Shown one piece after another: positions 24,412 to 32,648 of a stretch of 64,000 nt of DNA. Below the pieces are notes generated by a model that saw nothing but the letters and a program-made list of their open reading frames with translations, was not told the DNA's origin and made no database searches. Source of the DNA: CAVVAL01 sp963742725 (GTDB taxonomy: Bacteria; Actinomycetota; Actinomycetes; Mycobacteriales; Cryptosporangiaceae); contig CAVUMX010000003.1 in the NCBI GenBank assembly GCA_963742725.1, positions 1,488,001 to 1,552,000 of the forward strand. Direction: 5' to 3'. Numbering within the stretch: the first letter of the stretch is position 1; each line of letters begins with the position of its first letter. The position numbers and the translations under genes are program-made.

Positions 24412-25581
24412 TCACCCCAGCATCCGGCTGGCGACCGCGGCCTGCCGCGCCGCGATGCGCTCCGCGTACTCCTCGGGCGTGACCCGCGCCTGCTCGTAGA
24501 ACGGCAGCCGGGCCGCGAGCTCGTCCACGTCGACCACCTCGACCACGGGACCGTCGTCGGGCTTCAGCTCGCGCGACAGCCGCTGCCAGCGGATCTGGAC
24601 GTAGCCGCGGCGATGGCCCGTGCGCTCCAGCCAGTTGACGACGCCCGGGTCGCGCTCGCTGATCACGAAGCGCAGCTTGCCGTCTGGGTCGACGCGGGCC
24701 TGGTCGGCGGTGAGGCTGGTCTGGTGGTTGACGTAGTCCAGCGAGACGTACCACATGCTGCCGAGCTGGATGCCCTGGTACGGCGCGTCCGACGCCGGCA
24801 CCGTGACGATCATGGCCTGGTGGTCGTCGAGGTCGTAGTGCCCGGCCGAGGAGAACTGCGTGGTGAGGCCGCCCGGCGTCGACCGGGGCTCGGTCATCGT
24901 GTTCACCGGCAGCTTCAGGTAGAACCACTCGGGGAACGCCAGGAACGTCCTGATGCGGCTGAGCAGGATCTTGCCGGCCACACCGTAGCGCTTGGTGAGC
25001 CCGTCCCTGGCCAGGGCGGGCGGGGCGACGCCTCTGCGGTCGGCCCGCTGGATGCGGATCATGCCGCGGCGTTCCGTGGCCCAGTCGCTGTAGACCTCGC
25101 GGACGACGAGCATCGCCGAACCGGCGCCGATCGTGACGTAGTTCGGTCCGGGGTCGGCCATGGCGGGGCCGAACCGCAGCGCGAAGGTGCCGTCCTCGGC
25201 GATGTCGATCGCCCTGTCGTCGAAGGCCGTCACGCTGTCGGGAACGTCGACGGGGGAGTAGTCGCCGGCCAGCACCTGGAAGCTGAGATCGGCGGTGGTG
25301 CCGCGCCGCCCGGACACGACGTACTCCGCGTCGTCGCGGATGTAGGCGTGGAAGTACAGCGTGTCGGGGTTGTCGAGGCCCATCTTGGTGTACGGCCCGG
25401 TCGACTGCGCGAAGTACGGGAAGTCGCGTTCGTAGGCCCACGCCAGTTGCAACGACGCCCGGATGCTCCCGGCGAGGTAGTCGTAGCCCTCCAGCAGATC
25501 CTGCTCGGTGCGCACGTGGGGCGCCCCGGCGATGACCTTCTCGGCCTGGGCGACGGCCTCCGCGAACGGCTGCGTGAGCAC
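24412..25581 (-). CDS. DUF1214 protein
   Basis: 389 residues from GTG 25581, GAGGGAG ribosome site seven bases upstream. Residues such as GPYTKMGLDNPDTLYFHAYI, FSSAGHYDLDDHQAMIVTVP and GMWYVSLDYVNHQTSLTADQ fit the DUF1214 beta-rich family common in mycolic-acid and steroid-degrading actinobacteria. No enzyme activity is established. First gene of the leftward operon whose promoter lies by the AGAACGTGTTCT operators; the longer frame to 25695 would run through those operators, which supports the GTG start. Confidence 0.75.
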   Translation of the reverse strand: MLTQPFAEAVAQAEKVIAGAPHVRTEQDLLEGYDYLAGSIRASLQLAWAYERDFPYFAQSTGPYTKMGLDNPDTLYFHAYIRDDAEYVVSGRRGTTADLSFQVLAGDYSPVDVPDSVTAFDDRAIDIAEDGTFALRFGPAMADPGPNYVTIGAGSAMLVVREVYSDWATERRGMIRIQRADRRGVAPPALARDGLTKRYGVAGKILLSRIRTFLAFPEWFYLKLPVNTMTEPRSTPGGLTTQFSSAGHYDLDDHQAMIVTVPASDAPYQGIQLGSMWYVSLDYVNHQTSLTADQARVDPDGKLRFVISERDPGVVNWLERTGHRRGYVQIRWQRLSRELKPDDGPVVEVVDVDELAARLPFYEQARVTPEEYAERIAARQAAVASRMLG

Positions 25582-25610
25582 GGGCGGCTCCCTCTGGTCG
25601 GGGCGCCAGC

Positions 25611-25626
25611 CTAGAACGTGTTCTAG
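25611..25626. promoter_or_regulatory. KstR-like palindrome CTAGAACGTGTTCTAG
   Basis: A perfect 16-base palindrome that contains TAGAACGTGTTCTA, an exact match to the TNNAACNNGTTNNA operator of the steroid regulator KstR (TetR family). It lies between the divergent DUF1214-SDR-sulfotransferase and cysD operons and should control the leftward one. Confidence 0.65.
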
Positions 25627-25671
25627 ATTCGGGTCAACGGCTCGCGTGTGCCATGGGGTTGACCGTCGAGG

Positions 25672-25683
25672 AGAACGTGTTCT
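25672..25683. promoter_or_regulatory. Second KstR-like site AGAACGTGTTCT
   Basis: The inner 12 bases of the first palindrome recur here, 45 bp upstream of the cysD start, with one mismatch at the outer TAG. One repressor could thus silence both operons. No TetR gene is present in the window. Confidence 0.6.
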
Positions 25684-25727
25684 ACTTTCGGCCACAGCCA
25701 GATCGGGCCCGGAGGGCAGGTGCCGGC

Positions 25728-26639
25728 GTGAGCACGACCTACGAGCTGTCCCACCTGCGCGCTCTCGAGGCCGAGGCCGTGCACATCTTCCGCGAGGTCG
25801 CCGCCACCTTCGCCCGGCCGGCGCTGCTGTTCTCGGGCGGCAAGGACTCCGTGGTGATGCTGCACCTTGCCACCAAGGCGCTGTGGCCGGCGCCGGTACC
25901 CTTTCCCGTCGTCCACGTCGACACCGGGCACAACTTCGACGAGGTGATCGAGTTCCGCGACCGCACGGTGCGCCGGCTCGGGCTGCGCCTGGTGGTCGCT
26001 CGCGTGCAGGACGACATCGACGCCGGCCGCGCGGTGGAGGAGACAGGGCCGAAGGCGAGCCGGAACCGCCTCCAGACCGGTGCCCTGTTGCGGACCATCA
26101 GCGAGAACGGGTTCGACGCGGTGTTCGGCGGCGCCCGCAGGGACGAGGAGAAGGCCCGCGCCAAGGAGCGGGTGTTCAGCCTGCGCGACGAGTTCGGCCA
26201 GTGGGACCCGCGGCGGCAGCGGCCCGAGCTGTGGAACCTCTACAACGGAGCGCACCGCCCCGGTGAGCACGTCCGCGTGTTCCCGCTCTCCAACTGGACC
26301 GAACTGGACATCTGGCAGTACATCCGCGACGAGTGCATCGAGCTGCCCACGCTCTACTACGCGCACCGGCGGACGGTGTTCCAGCGCGACGGCATGCTCC
26401 TCGCCCTCACGCCACCCGTGACGGTGCTCGACGGCGAGGAGCCGTTCGAGGCCATGGTGCGGTTCCGCACGGTCGGCGACGCCACCTGCACCGGGTGCGT
26501 GGAGTCCACCGCGGCGACGGCCGAGGCAGTGGTCTGCGAGGTGGCCGCCACCCGCCTCACCGAACGCGGCGCGACCCGAGCTGACGACCGCATCTCCGAG
26601 GCGGGCATGGAGGATCGCAAGAAGGAGGGGTACTTCTGA
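25728..26639 (+). CDS. cysD: Sulfate adenylyltransferase subunit 2
   Basis: 303 residues from GTG 25728 (GGAGGG site). PP-loop ATPase SGGKDSVVMLHLATKA, then HVDTGHNFDEVIEFRD, EETGPKASRNRLQTGALLRT, FGGARRDEEKARAKERVFSL and LSNWTELDIWQYI: full-length CysD. With CysN it makes APS from ATP and sulfate. The ATG of cysNC overlaps the last base of its stop. It is part of a sulfation operon (cysD-cysNC-alcohol dehydrogenase) rather than assimilatory sulfur metabolism, because no cysH or sulfite reductase is adjacent and a sulfotransferase is. Confidence 0.95.
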   Translation: MSTTYELSHLRALEAEAVHIFREVAATFARPALLFSGGKDSVVMLHLATKALWPAPVPFPVVHVDTGHNFDEVIEFRDRTVRRLGLRLVVARVQDDIDAGRAVEETGPKASRNRLQTGALLRTISENGFDAVFGGARRDEEKARAKERVFSLRDEFGQWDPRRQRPELWNLYNGAHRPGEHVRVFPLSNWTELDIWQYIRDECIELPTLYYAHRRTVFQRDGMLLALTPPVTVLDGEEPFEAMVRFRTVGDATCTGCVESTAATAEAVVCEVAATRLTERGATRADDRISEAGMEDRKKEGYF

Positions 26640-28489
26640 TGCCGCAGCTACTCCGGCTGGCCACCGCGGGCAGCGTCGACGACGGCAAGTCCACCCTGAT
26701 CGGCCGCATGCTGTACGACTCGAAGGCGATCTTCGAGGACCAGCTCGCCGCGGTCGAGCAGACCAGCCGCGACCGCGGCGACGACACCCCGAACCTCGCA
26801 CTGCTCACCGACGGCCTGCGGGCCGAGCGGGAGCAGGGCATCACGATCGACGTCGCGCACCGGTACTTCGCCACGCCCCGGCGGAAGTTCATCATCGCGG
26901 ACACGCCGGGGCACATCCAGTACACCCGCAACATGGTCACCGGGGCATCGACGGCCGACCTCGCACTGATCCTGGTCGACGCGCGCAAGGGGGTACTCGA
27001 ACAGTCCCGGCGGCACGCGTTCCTCGCCAGCCTGCTCGGCATCCCGCACCTGGTCCTGTGCGTGAACAAGATGGACCTGGTCGGCTGGTCACACGAGCGG
27101 TTCGAGGACATCCGCGAGGACTTCCGCCGGTTCGCGATCAAACTCGACGTCCACGACCTCGCGTTCGTACCGGTATCGGCGCTGCACGGCGACAACATCG
27201 TCCACCGCGGCGCCAACATGCCCTGGTACGAGGGCACGTCGCTGCTCCATCACCTGGAAGAGGTGCACGTCGCCTCGGACCGCAACCTCATCGACGCGCG
27301 GTTCCCCGTCCAGCACGTGATCCGCGCGGCCAACGCTGACTACCGCGGCTACGCGGGCACGATCGCGGGCGGCGTGTTCAAGCCGGGCGACGAGGTACTC
27401 GTGCTGCCGTCCGGGCTCACCTCGACCGTGCGGTCGATCCACGGGCCGGGCGGTGACCACGTCACCGAGGCGTTCCCGCCGCAGGCCGTCACCGTGCGGC
27501 TCACCGACGACCTCGACGTCGGCCGCGGCGACGTCCTCTGCCGCCCCCACAACCGCCCGCACCTGGGCCAGGACATCGACGCCATGGTCTGCTGGCTCAC
27601 CGAGCAGTCCTCGCTCACCGTGGGCGCGCGGTACACGATCCGGCACACCACGCGCACGACCAAGGCGCACGTCCGGGACATCGACTACCGGCTCGACGTG
27701 AACACCCTGCACCGTGACGGGTCGGCCCGGTCGCTGTCGGTCAACGAGATCGGCCGGATCCGGCTCCGCACCCAGCAACCGCTGCTGTTCGACCCCTACC
27801 GTCGCAACAGGACCACGGGCAGCTTCATCCTCGTCGACGAGGTCACCCACAACACGGTGGCCGCCGGCATGATCACCGCTCCGAGCCTGCCTGCGGCGAA
27901 CGTCGTCTGGCACCCGGGGGCGGTCGGCCGGGACGAGCGGGCATCGCACGGCGCCACGGTGTGGCTCACCGGCCTGCCCGCCTCAGGCAAGTCGTCCGTC
28001 GCGGTCGAGCTCGAACGGCGGCTGCTCGCCGCCGGCCGGCCCGCCTACCTGCTCGACGGGGACAACCTCCGGCACGGACTCAACGCCGACCTCGGGTTCG
28101 ATGCTTCTGGCCGCGCCGAGAACGTCCGGCGGGTGGGGGAGGTCGCCCGGCTCTTCGCCGATGCCGGCGTCGTGGCCGTCGTCTCGCTGGTGAGCCCCTA
28201 CCGCGCCGACCGCGAACGCGTGCGCGCGAGCCACGCCGCGGCGGGCCTGCCGTTCGTGGAGGTCTTCGTCGACACCCCCGTCGAGGTCTGCGAGGCGCGC
28301 GACCCCAAGGGCATGTACGCGCGCGCCCGTGCGGGACGCATCACGGGATTCACCGGAGTGGACGATCCCTACGAGCCTCCGCACGCCGCCGACCTGGTCC
28401 TGCGGCCAGGCAGCGGTGACGCCGCGGCGATGGCGGCCACGGTGCTGGGGCTCCTCGACCGGCGCACGAGGGAACCGGACGATCGATGA
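26639..28489 (+). CDS. cysNC: Fused sulfate adenylyltransferase GTPase and APS kinase
   Basis: 616 residues. The N-terminal CysN GTPase has the P-loop SVDDGKSTLIGRMLYD, DGLRAEREQGITIDVAHRYF, IADTPGHIQYTRNMVTGAST and NKMD; the C-terminal about 180 residues are APS kinase with GLPASGKSSVAVELERRL, LDGDNLRHGLNADLGFD and FVDTPVEVCEARDPKGMYAR. The fused form makes PAPS directly from APS, the donor for the sulfotransferase at 22.4 kb. Shares a one-base overlap with cysD upstream and a four-base ATGA overlap with the dehydrogenase downstream. Confidence 0.95.
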   Translation: MPQLLRLATAGSVDDGKSTLIGRMLYDSKAIFEDQLAAVEQTSRDRGDDTPNLALLTDGLRAEREQGITIDVAHRYFATPRRKFIIADTPGHIQYTRNMVTGASTADLALILVDARKGVLEQSRRHAFLASLLGIPHLVLCVNKMDLVGWSHERFEDIREDFRRFAIKLDVHDLAFVPVSALHGDNIVHRGANMPWYEGTSLLHHLEEVHVASDRNLIDARFPVQHVIRAANADYRGYAGTIAGGVFKPGDEVLVLPSGLTSTVRSIHGPGGDHVTEAFPPQAVTVRLTDDLDVGRGDVLCRPHNRPHLGQDIDAMVCWLTEQSSLTVGARYTIRHTTRTTKAHVRDIDYRLDVNTLHRDGSARSLSVNEIGRIRLRTQQPLLFDPYRRNRTTGSFILVDEVTHNTVAAGMITAPSLPAANVVWHPGAVGRDERASHGATVWLTGLPASGKSSVAVELERRLLAAGRPAYLLDGDNLRHGLNADLGFDASGRAENVRRVGEVARLFADAGVVAVVSLVSPYRADRERVRASHAAAGLPFVEVFVDTPVEVCEARDPKGMYARARAGRITGFTGVDDPYEPPHAADLVLRPGSGDAAAMAATVLGLLDRRTREPDDR

Positions 28490-29538
28490 CCCGCACGATG
28501 CGCGCGTTCCGGATGACCGACTGGCTGCGCGCGCCCGAGGCGGTCGAGGTCGCCGTGCCCGAGCCCGGCCCCGGTCAGGTTCTGGTGCGGGTCGCCGGCT
28601 GCGGGCTGTGCCACTCCGACCTGACGATGCGGCACCTGCCGGGCGACCTCGGCCGGCAGCTGGGCTGGTCGATGCCGTACACGCTGGGCCACGAGACCGG
28701 TGGCCACGTCGCCGCCGCCGGTGCCGGCGTGGCAGGGTTCTCGGAGGGCGACGCGGTCGTTTTGGTGTCCGGGACGTCGTGCGGAGCCTGCTGGTACTGC
28801 GTGCGAGGGCTCGACAACTCCTGCCCTCAGGGCTTGGTCGGGCGCGGCTACGGCCGTGACGGTGGTCTCGCCGACTACGTCCTCGTCGACGATCCCCGTG
28901 GCCTGCTCACCGTGCACGCGCTCGACCCGCGCACGGCGGGGCCGCTCACCGACGCCGGCGCGACGGCCTACCACGCGGTGCGCCGTGCGCTGCCCCGGAT
29001 CCTCCCCGGCGGCACGGCGGTGGTGTTCGGCGCGGGCGGACTCGGCGCATTCGCCCTCCAGTTCCTGCGAATCCTCACCGCCGCGCGCGTCGTCGCCGTC
29101 GACAGCAGACAGGCGCGTCTGGACCACGCCCGGGAGCTGGGCGCCCACGACACGCTCGTCGGAGTCGACGAGTCGACTGTGGCCGGCGTTCGGGCGCTGA
29201 CCGACGGCCGTGGGGCGGACGCCGTCCTGGACTTCGTCGGCGTCGGCGCCACGATCGCCGCAGGGGTCGCGGCCGTGCGGTCGGGCGGGGCGTTCGGTCT
29301 GGTCGGCGCCGCCGGCGGCACGCTCGACCGCGCCTGGTACGGCACCCTGCCCAAGGACGGTGAGGTCTTCACCTTCCAGGGCTCGACCATCGCCGACGTG
29401 CAGGAGGTCCTCGCACTGGCCGACGCGGGGCTGATTCGCAACGACGTCGAGGAGTTCGCGTTCGACGATGCCGGCGAGGCGTACGCGAAACTCCAGACGG
29501 GTGGCCTGCGCGGTCGCGCCGTCGTCGTCCCGCGCTAG
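28486..29538 (+). CDS. Zinc-dependent alcohol dehydrogenase (MDR family)
   Basis: 350 residues. Catalytic zinc ligands in CGLCHSDLTM and GHETGGHVAAAGAGV; structural zinc Cys cluster in GTSCGACWYCVRGLDNSCPQ; Rossmann loop VVFGAGGLGAFALQFLRIL. Medium-chain NAD(P)-dependent alcohol dehydrogenase. Last gene of the sulfation operon, overlapping cysNC; it may oxidise or reduce the same alcohol intermediate as the SDR gene on the opposite side. Confidence 0.92.
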   Translation: MTRTMRAFRMTDWLRAPEAVEVAVPEPGPGQVLVRVAGCGLCHSDLTMRHLPGDLGRQLGWSMPYTLGHETGGHVAAAGAGVAGFSEGDAVVLVSGTSCGACWYCVRGLDNSCPQGLVGRGYGRDGGLADYVLVDDPRGLLTVHALDPRTAGPLTDAGATAYHAVRRALPRILPGGTAVVFGAGGLGAFALQFLRILTAARVVAVDSRQARLDHARELGAHDTLVGVDESTVAGVRALTDGRGADAVLDFVGVGATIAAGVAAVRSGGAFGLVGAAGGTLDRAWYGTLPKDGEVFTFQGSTIADVQEVLALADAGLIRNDVEEFAFDDAGEAYAKLQTGGLRGRAVVVPR

Positions 29539-29555
29539 GCACCTCGCCGAAACCC

Positions 29556-30330
29556 CTACCAGATCGTGGGTTTGACCGGTTCGAAGAGCCACACCCGGAA
29601 GAACGCGTCCAGCCGGACCCCGCCCTCGCGCTCGGCGAGCGCGATGAAGTCGGCGGTGGTCACGTTGCCGCCACGGTTGCGGGCGTACCACGCACGCATG
29701 ATCGAGAAGAAGGTCGGATCGCCGACCTTGACGCGCAGCGCCTGCAACGTCATCGCGCCACGGTCCAGGGGCGGGGTGGTGAACAGGAACTCCGGGCCGC
29801 CCAGATGTCCGGCCACACGCTCAGGGTCACGCTGTCGCCGAACCATTGGTGCGCGACCTCATGCACGACCGTCGACAGCTCCGGGGTCCGGTCGTACTGC
29901 GATCTGGTCTGTGACTCCAACGCGTAGCCGACGTGCGACGCGTGATCGACGATCCCGCCGCCGCTGGTGAACGGGTACGGGCCGTAGATGCCGGAGAAGA
30001 AGTCGATGATCTCCGCCTCGGGCGCCAGGCTTTCGAGCGCGGACTTCTCCCTCGGGTCGGCGGCGTGGTACAGCGGCAGTTGTCCCGCGTAGTCGACCCG
30101 CAGGTCGAAGACCCCGTTCGTCACCGTGGCCAGGTACGGAGCCATCGGCGAGTCCTCCGCCCAGCGCCAGGTTGTCCTGCCGTCATGCTCGCGCTCGACA
30201 GCAGCCGGCCGTTGCCGATCGCGGTGATGCCCCGCGGCACGGTGATCGACATGTCGAACGTCGACCGGGCCGCCGCGGAGGGATCCATCCCGCCGCGGCG
30301 GCTCAGCCCTGCCTGCGTGCGGCCCGCCAC
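29556..30330 (-). pseudogene. M1 family metallopeptidase, frameshifted and deleted
   Basis: Three frames have to be joined to rebuild it. 30180-30330 gives MSITVPRGITAIGNGRLLSS; then a shift leads to TTWRWAEDSPMAPYLATVTN, IYGPYPFTSGGGIVDHASH and the zinc motif VVHEVAHQWFGDSVT (HExxH) near 29841-29870; then after VWPDIW a second shift leads to GPEFLFTTPPLDRGAMTLQA and the C-terminal FRVWLFEPVKPTIW. The segment with the third zinc ligand (NEGFA) is deleted at that junction, and the N-terminal third is absent. A clear pseudogene of an aminopeptidase. Confidence 0.8.
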
Positions 30331-31340
30331 CTACCGGGTGCGGCGCCGCGACGGCGCTTGAACGCCCGGCTGAACGCTTCCTCTGACTCGTAGCCCACGC
30401 GGCGCGCGACCGTCGCGAGGGCGTGGTCGGTCGTCGCGAGCAGCTCGTCCGCGAGGTGCATGCGCCACTCGACCAGGTAGCGGATCGGCGACAGCCCGAG
30501 CACCTGCCGGAACCGCTCGTCCAGCAGCGAGCGGGAGACCGCCGCGCTGGCGGCCAGGTCCGCGACCGTCCATTTGCGGTCGGGCTTCGCGTGGAGCTGG
30601 GCCATGGCCGGCGCGAGTACCGGGTCGCGCAGGGCGGCGATCCAGCCACGTTCGATCGCGGGGGCGGTGCTCAGGTGGAGCCGCAGGACCTCGACGAGCA
30701 GCAGTTCCGGGAGCCTTGTGGATGGTGGCTCCGCGGGCAGCGAAGCCGAGCCGACGGCCAGCGCGTAGTCGATGCTCGACCGGACCCAGTGCGCCAAAGG
30801 CCCTTCGGGCGTTCGCACGACGAAGACCGGCGGGAGCGCACCCATGGCGGGATCGAACAGCGGGTCCTCGGAGTGCAGGTAGCCGCAGACCAGGTCGGTG
30901 CGGTCACCGCCCTCTCCGTGGCACAGGACAGGCAACGTCGCCCACGGCGGGGGACTGAACAGCGTCATGATCGGCACCGTCTCGGCCGGCTCCGCGCCTC
31001 CCACGCAGTGCTGATCGCCGTACGGCACGACGATCACGTCCCCGTGGCTGGCCCACCGTCGCTCGCCGTCGTCCAGCGCCACCCAGCAGGTGCCGCGGGC
31101 GACGATGTGGAACTGGATCAGCCGCCTGGCACCAGGGTGGAGCAGGCCTGCGAGCTCGGGTGGCGGTGACTGGTACGCCCACCCCTCGGTGAACTCGGCC
31201 CGGAAGAAGATCGCACCCTCCAGGCGGAGGCGTTCGAGGGCGACATCAAGCGGCGCCGGAGCGCTGAGGTTCCGGTCAGGATCAGCGGTTTCCCGATCAT
31301 GGCTCCACGAAGGCCGCGCCATAACCATGGATCTTGTCAC
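30303..31340 (-). CDS. AraC-family regulator with N-terminal cupin
   Basis: About 345 residues. N-terminal cupin_6 (LERLRLEGAIFFRAEFTEGW, LIQFHIVARGTCWVALDDGE, VIVVPYGDQHCVGGAEPAET) and C-terminal double helix-turn-helix (WTVADLAASAAVSRSLLDER, GLSPIRYLVEWRMHLADELL, TTDHALATVARRVGYESEEA, FSRAFKRRRGAAP). Start is uncertain (GTG 31340 or ATG 31328/31322). Divergent from the BphX-like membrane gene, a known pairing; it likely activates that gene. Its C-terminus overlaps the M1 peptidase pseudogene. A relative, broken by a frameshift, begins at 63763. Confidence 0.88.
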   Translation of the reverse strand: MTRSMVMARPSWSHDRETADPDRNLSAPAPLDVALERLRLEGAIFFRAEFTEGWAYQSPPPELAGLLHPGARRLIQFHIVARGTCWVALDDGERRWASHGDVIVVPYGDQHCVGGAEPAETVPIMTLFSPPPWATLPVLCHGEGGDRTDLVCGYLHSEDPLFDPAMGALPPVFVVRTPEGPLAHWVRSSIDYALAVGSASLPAEPPSTRLPELLLVEVLRLHLSTAPAIERGWIAALRDPVLAPAMAQLHAKPDRKWTVADLAASAAVSRSLLDERFRQVLGLSPIRYLVEWRMHLADELLATTDHALATVARRVGYESEEAFSRAFKRRRGAAPGRWRAARRQG

Positions 31341-31370
31341 GCCAACGCGGATTCACGAGGAGGTGCCGAA

Positions 31371-31841
31371 ATGACGAGACTCGGATGGTGGCTACGGATC
31401 GTCGGGATGTTCTACCTGCTGCAGGCCGTGATGATGGTGTTTGTCCAGGCTCCGATCCGTACTTTCGGGCCAGAGGGTGCGTTGACCCAGGCCTCCCGCG
31501 GGGACCCGACCGCCAGGTTCCTGGTCGATACCTGGTTCACATTCGGGCTCGAGGTCGGCGCCATCGGGGCGGCGCTGCTGGTGGTTTCCCGGATTCCCGC
31601 GCAGGCCAGGGCCGTGGCGTGGACCGTACTCGGGATCGAGTTACTGCGCGGAGTCGTGAACGACGTCTATATGATCGCCCGTGGAATCGAGGTCACCGGG
31701 TACGTCGTCTGGATCGCCATCCACGGTGTGGTCATCGTGACGGGCGTGCTTGCGCTCCGGCGGGCGCGCGAGCTGTCGGGAACCGCGGCGGCGCCGGGCG
31801 AAGCACTCAGGCAGGAAGAGAATCGGACGGCACGGGGATGA
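31371..31841 (+). CDS. BphX-like small membrane protein
   Basis: 156 residues, ATG 31371 with a GAGGAGG site. Four membrane helices: GMFYLLQAVMMVFVQAP, FTFGLEVGAIGAALLVVS, WTVLGIELLRGVVNDVYMIA, GYVVWIAIHGVVIVTGVLAL. This resembles the BphX-like four-pass proteins that in many actinobacteria are divergent from a cupin-AraC gene. Function unknown; perhaps aromatic or redox stress related by context. Confidence 0.7.
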   Translation: MTRLGWWLRIVGMFYLLQAVMMVFVQAPIRTFGPEGALTQASRGDPTARFLVDTWFTFGLEVGAIGAALLVVSRIPAQARAVAWTVLGIELLRGVVNDVYMIARGIEVTGYVVWIAIHGVVIVTGVLALRRARELSGTAAAPGEALRQEENRTARG

Positions 31842-31859
31842 TCGTGACGTCGGGTGCAC

Positions 31860-31984
31860 TCGACGAGCCATGCCGGTCGCGGGCGCTGTCGCACGACTTC
31901 CTGCGGATCGAAACGTTGCAGGGCGACGACACCGTCGACACCTCAGGTCTAGAGCCTGGTCAGGTGACGCTCCGGATAATCTGA
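31860..31984 (+). pseudogene. Relic of an RTX-like secreted protein C-terminus
   Basis: One frame reads LSHDFLRIETLQGDDTVDTS then GLEPGQVTLRII and stop; GDDTVDTSGL is a typical end unit of calcium-binding repeat proteins. No start, no signal peptide and only about 40 residues. Weak but it explains the otherwise empty gap before the response regulator. Confidence 0.35.
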
Positions 31985-32006
31985 CTCCTGCCGGCCGCGC
32001 GGGCCG

Positions 32007-32648
32007 TCAGGCGCGCAGGTACCTCAGGACGGCGAGGACGCGGCGGTGGTCGGTGTCGGTCGGCGGCAGGTCGAGCTTGGCGAAGATGCTGCTGATGTAC
32101 TTCTCGACAGCGCTGGGGCTGACCCGCAACGCGTCGGTGATGCCGTTGTTCGAGCGTCCCTCGGCCATGAGCCGCAACACCTCCTGCTCGCGCGGGGTGA
32201 GCCGGTCCATCGGGTCGTCGCGACGGCGGACGAGGAGTTGGGCGACCACCTCGGGGTCGAGCACAGTGCCGCCGGCGGCCACCCGGCGGAGCGCGTCGAG
32301 GAAGTCGGACACCTGGGCGACACGGTCCTTGAGCAGGTAGCCGACCGAGCTGGTCCCGATGGAGAGCAGGTCGGTGGCGTAGCTCTCCTCGACGTACTGG
32401 GACAGCACCAGGACCGCGACCGTCGGGTGCTGCCGACGGATGACCAGCGCGGCCCGGATGCCCTCGTCCGTGTGGGTGGGCGGCATCCGGACGTCGACCA
32501 GCACGAGGTCGGGCCCGTGCTCGGCAACGGCACGCAGCAGTGCGTCGGCGTCGGGCACGGCCGCGACGACGTCGAAGCCGGCGTCGGTGAGCAGCTTGGT
32601 CAGGCCGGCGCGGAGCAGGACCGAGTCTTCGGCGATCACGATTCGCAT
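32007..32648 (-). CDS. NarL/LuxR-family response regulator
   Basis: 213 residues. Receiver domain with RIVIAEDSVLLRAGLTKLLT (acidic pocket), LVLVDVRMPPTHTDEGIRAA (phospho-Asp) and GYLLKDRV (Lys); LuxR helix-turn-helix RLTPREQEVLRLMAEGRSNN, GITDALRVSPSAVEKYISSI. It overlaps the 3' end of the histidine-kinase gene by 13 bp and is therefore its cognate regulator. Likely target: the ABC exporter that starts at 34075 in the opposite direction. Confidence 0.93.
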   Translation of the reverse strand: MRIVIAEDSVLLRAGLTKLLTDAGFDVVAAVPDADALLRAVAEHGPDLVLVDVRMPPTHTDEGIRAALVIRRQHPTVAVLVLSQYVEESYATDLLSIGTSSVGYLLKDRVAQVSDFLDALRRVAAGGTVLDPEVVAQLLVRRRDDPMDRLTPREQEVLRLMAEGRSNNGITDALRVSPSAVEKYISSIFAKLDLPPTDTDHRRVLAVLRYLRA

